Source of the DNA: Lumbricus rubellus
Lineage: Eukaryota > Annelida > Clitellata > Crassiclitellata > Lumbricidae
DNA: 64,000 nucleotides
Direction of reading: 5' to 3'
Assembly: GCA_945859605.1 (NCBI GenBank)
Contig: OX243822.1
Location: forward strand, 3,291,879 to 3,355,878
Part shown: one piece after another, positions 44,101-53,500 of the stretch
Layout of the letters: every line of letters starts with the position of its first letter
How positions within the stretch are numbered: the stretch's first letter is position 1
Notes under the pieces: generated by a model
Databases searched by the model: none
Told to the model about the DNA's origin: nothing
What the model saw: the letters and a program-made list of their open reading frames with translations, nothing else
Translations under genes and position numbers: made by a program

Positions 44101-47100
44101 CCTGGTGAATACATCAGCATCTGCTTCTCCGTTATTTCGCTTCTCGGTGCTACGGTTGTCTATTGGATTCTCATGTCAAACTTTCTGTACAACTCCGTTC
44201 TATTCGTCTATCGTAAGTCTCTATCTTGTTTGCTATGGACTGTGACGTTTATGTAGCGCCAGTTGAAGAGGAGAACTCATCAGTGGTTTAGACACCTCTT
44301 TTAATGTTGGATTGAAGTGATTAAAGCACGCAACTGATTTTATGTGGTGGCTATGTTCTGATTATATTTTAGTTTTACCACAAGTTTAAGTATGTCTAAT
44401 GATGATTGAAATTGATGATGGTGATTGTGATGATGATGATGGTGATGGTGATGGTGAGGATGAGGATGAGGATCTTGATAAATGGTGTAAATGGCTAGAT
44501 CCCTCCCACTCATTCATTTGTTCTCTTGCTTGATCACTCACTCGCTCACTCAGTCACTCATTTTTCTCTCTCACTAACTCACTCATTTGCTCTGTCACTC
44601 ACTCACTCACTCACTCATTTGCTCACTCACTCATTTGCTCACTCACTCTTTTGCTCACTCACTCATTTGCTCACTCGCTCATTTACTCTCTCACTCATTT
44701 GCTCTCTCACTCATTTGCTCACTCACTCACTCACTCACTCACTCACTCATTTGCTCTCTCACTCATTTGCTCTCTCACTCTTTTGCTCACTCACTCATTT
44801 GCTCACTCGCTCATTTACTCTCTCACTCATTTTCTCACTCGCTCATTTGCTCTCTCACTCATTTGCTCACTCACTCACTCACTCACTCACTCACTCACTC
44901 ACTCACTCACTCACTCACTCACTCACTCATTTGCTCTCTCACTCATTTGCTCACTCGCTCGCTCTCTCACTCACTCACCCATTCATTCACTTATAGTAAA
45001 TTGACTGATTAATAGTTTGATCACACTAAATAGATCAAAGGCATTGTTATTAATAATTGTCATAATCCACGTTTCTTATTTTAGAGAAAGTCAACAATGA
45101 ATTCAATTCTTCAGCCGTGTCTACCATTAACAACACTCACAGTGATGGTGAAGTTGTCTAAATTCTTTAAATAATTTGTTATATTTTTGAAATCTTTTCT
45201 TTATTTTTTAGCATTTAAATTTCTGATTTATAAGTTTCAGAATTGACGTAGACTAAATTCTTTAAATATTTTTCTATAAATTGTTTTGTTTTATTTTTTT
45301 ATTTTGTTACATTTAAATTTCTGATTTACAAGTTTTAGAATTGAATTTTTAATGATTTGCTGGTTTGATTATTTACTAGATTATTTACAGGTTTAGTAAA
45401 TTCCTGGTTAAAATATAATTATCTGGTTAAATGAATGTTTGTATGAGCAATTGTTATAGCGGCACTTCAAGATTTATTCGGATTTATTCCAATGCTTGAC
45501 GCTTTAATCATGATTACAATTGTCATCCATTATTGGTACTCGTGAGGCAACAAGCTCTTTGCAAGTGAAACTCCGATGCAGTGTCCGCTCTGCATTCGGG
45601 AGCACCTCTGAGAAAATGGAGTGTTTGAAGGGGCGCTATAACAAGTGCACATACAAACAAACAGAACCTAGTCCAAGTCCTTCATTCACAATTGCTGGTG
45701 ATAATTAAACACCTTTAAAATGGTGTCACCTAATGTTATATAAGCGTGGAACAAGATGCGTGATTATTCACACTTTGATAGATGTTCTGTTAATGGGTCT
45801 ATGTATGAATAGTAAGACACGTTGCCTTGTTGCAAACGGTTACCAGCGTTGCCACTTCTTGGATTTTTTCACAAGATCTTGGGTTTTTCGATCCGAACTT
45901 GAAAAATTGGGTTTTTTTCGGAAAGAACTTGGGTTTTTTGCTTTGTTTTGTTTTTTGACAAAAAATCTTGAGTTTTTCAATTCGAACTTGGGAAAATGGG
46001 GTTTTTTTGGAAAGAACTTGGGTTTTTTGCTTGGGTTTTCTGTTTCTGTTTTGGGCAGCGTTCCAAAAACGATGGGGAAAAAACGAAAAAACACGTTTTT
46101 TTTGAGAGATTAAAAAACGGAAAAAAAGTATTTTACAACTATGGATTGATGCTTTATCATTGGATTATGGCACTTAATGATGATAATGACAGTTTCTTCT
46201 TCTTCTCTTTTTCCCGTTTCAGTCTTTTGTCCGCACGGTACGGTGCAACCAAACTCGTCGTTGCATCTTCCGTTTCATACGTCCGATGTCATCCTTCAAC
46301 GGAATCTAGTTTCCGGAACAACAGAGATCTTCTATAAAGTGTGGAATTCTACGAACACCGTTCCGTTCTTTCTCATCGTCATCCTCATTCCGCTCATCAA
46401 CTTCAAGTCGCCGACGTTCTTCACGAAGTTCAACGCACTCGGTACGTTGCGATTCTGTGCGTTCTAAAATGTTCTCAAATGTTCTAAAATGTTCTAAATT
46501 GTTCTCAAATGTTCTAAAATGTTCAAACGTGAATTTTCTTTTGACAGAACATCTGTGCGTTTAAAATGTTCAAACGTGAATGTTCTTTTGACAGAACATC
46601 TGAATTCATTCATTCATTCATTCATTCGGAAGTTTATTTAGCGCTCCTTCAAGAAATAAAACTACTCAGAGGCGCTCTCGACTCGAGTGCACCAAAAAGA
46701 GTAGTTTTAGGTTTGGTAAGGAAGGATCCTGGTAGAATCCCAGGGTGTAGGCGTGTATACGCAGTGCTGATGATGTGAGGATGATAATGGTGATAATGAT
46801 GGTGATGATAATGATGATGATTGTGATTATGATGATGATGATGATTGTGATGATGATGTGGTGGTGGCAGTGACCAACTAAGAAAACTATTATAAGAACA
46901 AGAACATGTTTTCTAGTATTGATAATAATAGCATAACTTGTTAGACTTCTGAGGATTACATATTATGTACCTCTGGGAGAAAACAAAATAATAATAATAC
47001 AAGGCTTTTTAAGACACCTTGAAAACGTGTTTATTCAATTATATATAGATTTCGTAACTTCAAAAGTTTATAACTGTAATGTCATTTATATAACCAGCAT

Positions 47101-47467
47101 GCAATTGCGGTAATTAATTTATATGTCGCATTTACTGTAGCGCCGACCTCCCCCCTACAAGCCATCTCTCAGAGGCGCTCCCGACTACAGCGCGAACACT
47201 CAATCGGAATTTCACGCTGAAGCGCTCGAGCAATTTCGAGTGAAGGACTTGTCCATGGTCCCTACATGGCGGCTTGAGGTGGGTTTGAACCTGGAACCCT
47301 CTGGCTGCATGGCATCGAACATACCCACTACACCACTGCGCCCCACGATACTGATAATGATAGCATAGATCTTAGACTCAGGAATGGGGTATTTTATGTA
47401 CCATTGGGAGAAAAATGATGATGATTATGATGATAGTGATGACGACGACGACGATGATGATGATGAC

Positions 47468-47503
<36 letters not shown>

Positions 47504-50500
47504 AGTATAGTAATAATAATAGTAATAATAGTAATAATAAGCTGTGAAACAACATTATTTGAGAGAAAAGAAGTAGATTAATCTCCAAAAACAGAGTTCT
47601 ATTTCTAGACACCTTGATGACGCGTTTATTCATTGTTATATAAATTTCCTGACTGCAAAACAATTCAAATATGAATTTTAGGTATTATTATGTTGAATGC
47701 AGCGTTGCCACTCCTTGGGTTTTTTCACAAGATCTTGGGTTTTTCGATCCGAACTTGGGAAATGGGGTTTTTCGGAAAGAACTTGGGTTTTTGCTTGTTT
47801 TTTTTCGACCAAAAAATCTTGGGTTTTTCGATCCGAACTTCGGTTTTTCGATCCAACCTTGGGTTTTTCCGGGTAGAACTTGGGTTTTTTGCTTGTTTTT
47901 TTGGGAAAATCAGGAAATTATGGACATTTTTGAAAAATTTGGACCGGATGACTTAAAAAAGGTCATCAAAATTTTCGGGCGGGAAATTGTGGACATTTTC
48001 GAAGATTTAGGCAACTTGGGTTTTCTTGGGTTTTTTGACCCTCCAACTTGGGTTTTTTCATTTTTAGAGTGGCAACGCTGGTTGAATGACCCACTGAGAT
48101 ATTAATTAACTTTGTGGCAGCCATGAAAGGCTCTCATCACGTCTTGCTAGTCATTTTAGCGGCCATATGCCAATTCGAAGGTTGAGTGGACATTTGGGGT
48201 AGCTGTGTTTTGTCCTTTGCTCACAATTGCTCAATGGTTCATCATAGGTAGTTTTGTATTTCATTGCATTGTATTGTATTTGAGAATTTATAAATGCCTT
48301 TAGTTCATCCATTCACTCTATGGACACATGCTGCCTCCTTCCAGAAACATAGTTGGCAGTGCAGGGGCCCAGCCCAGCCGCGGATATTGAAAAGACGCAC
48401 TATATATTGTGTTACTTAGTATATAGGGCGGACCATTCAGAAGCACTCCCAGCGTGTAAGCCACCCCCCTCCCCTCGTGAAAAGAAGCAAGTTTTGATAA
48501 GAGAGAAGGCTGAAGAGAGACTGCCAGTTAAAGCGAACAGAAAGGGAAACCTCATTCCAAGAGAAGGACCAATTGAGAAAAATGATCGACACTGACACAA
48601 TAGTGCTTGATAAGTCCTAATAATAACAGGTAAGATTACAACCCTTATAGCTGTGATTACAGTGGGAGGAGCAGAAGGCAGAGGATAGGAACAATATCGA
48701 TGGAAGTCAATAGGTCGGATTAGATTAGCACCGTAATCTAGTCGGATTAGTGATATGTAAGCATGTGTGGCTTTTACGTTACTCTTGCAACTTTAACATG
48801 ATTTACCATTTTATGTTACATATAAATTTGTCGTAATTGTTACAGGCACCATTTCGGTTCTCTATGTAATGATCTTCATCCTTATCAAAGGAATTCTTTG
48901 GGGCTTTCACATGGATTACGAACTTGGCATTCCAGGTATGTTACAATATTACACTACAAGGCTATAATATTTTTTAATACTGCTGGCACTTTTAACTGGT
49001 CTGGGGTTCTACTATGTATTTATTACAGTGGCAGATGGTCTACCGTGATTTAAACACTGTATGAACAATTAAAAAGAGGTGTCTAAGAGACTGCATTGCT
49101 TTCGCCCGTGTTATTGTCAAAATATATATGTTGTAAATCTAGCTGTGGCTGGACTGGGAGCGCCTCTGAGTCGATATCTAGCCGAGGCGGTATATAAATT
49201 CTCTAAATGAATGTATGAAATCGCCGGGTTATAAACATGTAAGTAAATTTCGTGTGGAGATCGGTAACCTAAATCCCGATGAAATGTAGGCCATCTGTGG
49301 CACAGAAAAATGTATGGCTCTCACTGAACACCTTTTTAAATGCTCGTCAGTTCGTTATATAAGCTCCAGGTGCGCTAAATTTGGCAGATTTGATCAATTA
49401 TTCAACGTGTGGACGGCAGCCGCAAGATGTCACGTGTTATGTATTGAAATGCTAAGAGTGGTATCTCCGCCACTGGTTGTACTCTGCCAGTGCCAGTCCC
49501 AAGTGTGGATAAAAAAGGAGGACGTCGCTAATGGTCTTTGTTACCACACAGTGACGTTAAACTGCTAAGAGTGGACGTCATTTGTTAGCCGTTATTATAA
49601 TAGTGTATCGTTAAACATGAAACTATTATGTACTCCTTCGACACCTTTAAAACGCGATTGCTCGACGCTATATATTCATCTAGCGCGCAACATTTGATTA
49701 GTATTTGGTGTTAACCTATGTGTCGTTATTGGATTATAGTATTTCAACCTCATAATTATTATAATTCTGACAATTTCAAACATCTTTGTCGTAGTAAGAT
49801 GTCGCTGAACTCTGAATTAATATTCATTCATTTATTCATTCATTTCAAGCATTTATATAGCGCCCCTTAAAATGTCCACTCGGAGGCGCTCCCAGTCCAG
49901 CCACGGTGATACAAATGGATATTCAGGAGCATGTAAGACACTGAGCCTTAGGTGACAGGGATATCTCCAACGGGAGACTATTCCAGACAGATGGATCGAA
50001 GACTGAGAAAGCACGGCGCTGACAGGTTGAGGTTCGAACACGAGGGATTGACCTCTCCACGTTTTTTCAATATATTTATTGAAGAACTTTCAGTTATTAA
50101 TGAAGAATTCGTGAATCTGAGCCGCTGTCTGTTGACACTACCACTTGTGCTTTAGATGGTTGGCTAATGTGAGTATAATTAATTAATTATTATACGTATT
50201 GTGACGCTGCGTAGGAATTGACGGATGGCTCTATTGTAAAAACCTTTAAAACGTTGTTAACCGCTGCTTATATATAGGCATGAAGGCCAGAAGAGTTAAG
50301 ATAAATGCTGGATAACCGAGAATTTATAAGGCGCCTCTAGTAGTACTACAGTCATAAGTTCTGTAATATGCCGAACAAATTTCTGTCCAGGGTAACGGCC
50401 TCTGTTGTCATAGACCCTGGTCAAATCGGATCCATCCATCTCTAGTAGTACTATAGCTACTCAGAGGAGCTCTCAACTTGACCCACCCCCTTACCCCCGT

Positions 50501-53500
50501 GAAAATAAATGAAGTCTTCAAGCCATGTAGGGATGATGGTGGCACCCCCCCCCCCCCGACTAAGATTGTGTGTCCCCCCTTTTAGACTTCTTTGTCTTGA
50601 ATTTGTCTTAATCTGTGCCTTTGTCTTTCTTTTTGTCTGTAATATAACAGAGGCGCTGCCGACGTTTCCTGCGCTGACGGGAATCCTGGCTCTTGCCTAC
50701 TTCATACACAACTGCATTGTTTCGATCATGCGCAACCAGCGCAACCCGGAACACAACGTATGTACCAATCTCCTCTGTGTTATTTATTTATTTATTTACT
50801 GAGAATTTGATATATTGCTCCTTCAAGGTTACTACTCAGGGGCGCTCCTAGTGTACGCTTCTACCGGTCATGTAATTATAATTGTAATTGTCCATTTATA
50901 TAGCGCCCCTTCAAGAGAACTCCTCAGAGGCGCTCCCGACCTGACACCAAACCACAATCAAAGAGAATGGTTTATATAGTGCTGTAATGACATGTATGTA
51001 TGACATTGTATGTATGTAAGTGCCCCTTCAAGATTTCTACTTTGTATGGCTCGCACTGAACACCTTTTTAAATGCTCTACGGATGTTTATATAAGCTCGA
51101 GCTACGCTAAATTTGTCAGTTACCATCATATCTTCCTCAGATGTATTCATTCATTCATTCGGACATTTATATAGCGCTCTTTCAAGTAAAAAAAACTACT
51201 CAGAGCTGCTCCCGACTCGAGCGCGCTCAAAACGAACAGTTTTAAGTTTAGTAAGGAACGATCCTGGTAGAGTCCCAGGGTGTAGGCGTAGCTCAAAAGG
51301 AAGGCTATTCCATATACCACCGGACCAACCACAGAAAAGGCTCGATTCTTCATGGTAGCAGTACGAGCAAAAGGACGTTTAAGTATATGTATATCTGTCT
51401 CTATTTGGTCATTTCGTTTAGCTGCTTTAGCATTATAATTATTTACATGTACATTAACTTTGCACCACAATCATGAACACTTTACGTTAGTACTTTTACT
51501 TCTACCATCTACTTTATGTTGTTATACGGATGTTTTGTGTTTTGTGTTTTGTGTAGGGTCGTGATCTGAGCATTGCTTACGTTCTTGTGACCATCACGTA
51601 TGTCTTTGTCGGCGCCTTCTTCTACATCTGCTTTCCACTGCCAAAACACTGCATAGGAGATGTGAGTTTGTTTGTTTGTATGTGCACTTGTTATAGCGCC
51701 CCTTCAAGCTCTCTCTACTCAGAGGCGCTCCCGATGCAGAGCGGACACTGCATCGGAGTTTCACGCCGAAGCGCTGAGCAATTGTAAGTGAAGGACTTGC
51801 CCAAGGTCCTTACGCGGCTTGAGGGTGGATTCGAACCTCGGATCTTCCGGCTCCAAGGCAACGACGCCACCACTAGACCACCGCGCCCCATAGTATGACT
51901 ACTATAATAGACAATCAATCAATCAATCAATTAATCAATCAGTTTATGAGTCACTCAATCAATCATTCAATCAATTGATAAATCAATCAATTAATGAATG
52001 AACCAGTCAATCAAATCAAGTTATTTATCTGTGTGTCTGTCTGTCTTTCTGTCTGTCTACCTGCCTGCCTGCTGCCTGCCTACCTACCTACATGTCTGTC
52101 TGTCTGTCTGCAAATCTATCAATCAATCTACAAGTCTATCCATCTATCTATCCATCCATACGGCCTCCCATCCATCTATCCATCTATCTATCTATCCATC
52201 CATACGGCCTCCCATCCATCTATCCATCTATCTATCTATCCATCCATACGGCCTCCCATCCATCTATCCATCTATCTATCTATCCATCCATACGGCCTCC
52301 CATCCATCTATCTATATATCCATCGTCAACCCACCCATCCCTCCATCCATCTATATCTCTATTTATATCAGTCCGATAGCATTGATATTGATGTTTGTTT
52401 GCTTCCAGAATCTGTTGGATAATTTCGTCAACTCCGATGTGATGGCGTTCACCGCTCGCATCTTCCTCTTCTTCCAGATCGTCACCGTCTTTCCGCTTCT
52501 CATGTTCCTCCTCCGCATCCAGATTCTCAACGTCATCTTCGGTTCCATCTATCCAGGGTTAGTCATTGTCGATGTTTAATTGTTGACGTTTAATTGTTGA
52601 CGTTTCATTGTTGATATTTAATTGTTGACGTTTAATTGTTGATGTTTAATTGTTGACGTTTTATTGTTGACGTTTGATTGTTGACATTTGATTGTTGATG
52701 TTTCATTGTTGACAATTGATTGTTGACGTTTCATTGTTGACGTTTCATTGTTGACGTTTAAATGTTGACGTTTCATTGTTGACGTTTCATTGTTGACGTT
52801 TGATTGTTGACGTTTGATTGTTGGCTTTTCTTTGTTGACGTTTCATTGTTGACGTTTCATTGTTGACGTTTCATTGTTGACGGTTAATTGTTGACGTTTC
52901 GTTGTTGACGTTTCGTTGTTGACGTTTCGTTGTTGACGTTTCGTTGTTGACGTTTCGTTGTTGACGTTTCATTGTTGACGTTTCGTTGTTGACGTTTCGT
53001 TGTTGACGTTTCGTTGTTGACGTTTCGTTGTTGACGTTTCGTTGTTGACGTTTCGTTGTTGACGTTTCATTGTTGACGTTTCATTGTTGACGTTTCGTTG
53101 TTGACGTTTCGTTGTTGACGTTTCGTTGTTGACGTTTGATTGTTGACGTTTAATTGTTGACGTTTACTTGTTGACGTTTCATTGTTGACGTTTTATTGTT
53201 GACGTTTAATTGTTGACGTTTCATTGTTGACGTTTAATTGTTGACGTTTAATTGTTGACGTTTTATTGTTGACGTTTAATTGTTGACGTTTTATTGTTGA
53301 CGTTTAATTGTTGACGTTTCAATGTTGATGTTTAATTGTCGATGTTTATTTGCTGACGTTTCACTGTTGACGTTTAATCAGTGGCATGTAATCGTTTGCA
53401 TGTAAACATATGCTTGTTATTGCTTACAAGTAATTAATTGTTTAGACGAAATATTGGTTACATGTAATTGGTCACACAGTCTTAATTGTAATTGCACTGT

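Noticed and set aside
44526..45012. Long [12 protein letters not shown] ORFs
   Set aside because: (ACTC)n repeat inside SLC38A9 intron 6.
45840..48105. GFF/LGF-rich ORFs in SLC38A9 intron 8
   Set aside because: They arise from CTTGGGTTTTT repeats inside hAT MITEs.
48353..48595. 80-aa ORF in SLC38A9 intron 8
   Set aside because: Lies in SINE-like repeat sequence and is not conserved with anything I recognise.
51994..52379. [11 protein letters not shown] repeat ORFs upstream of exon 12
   Set aside because: Tetranucleotide and 46-bp repeats; only 52409-52557 is true exon, by frame and homology.
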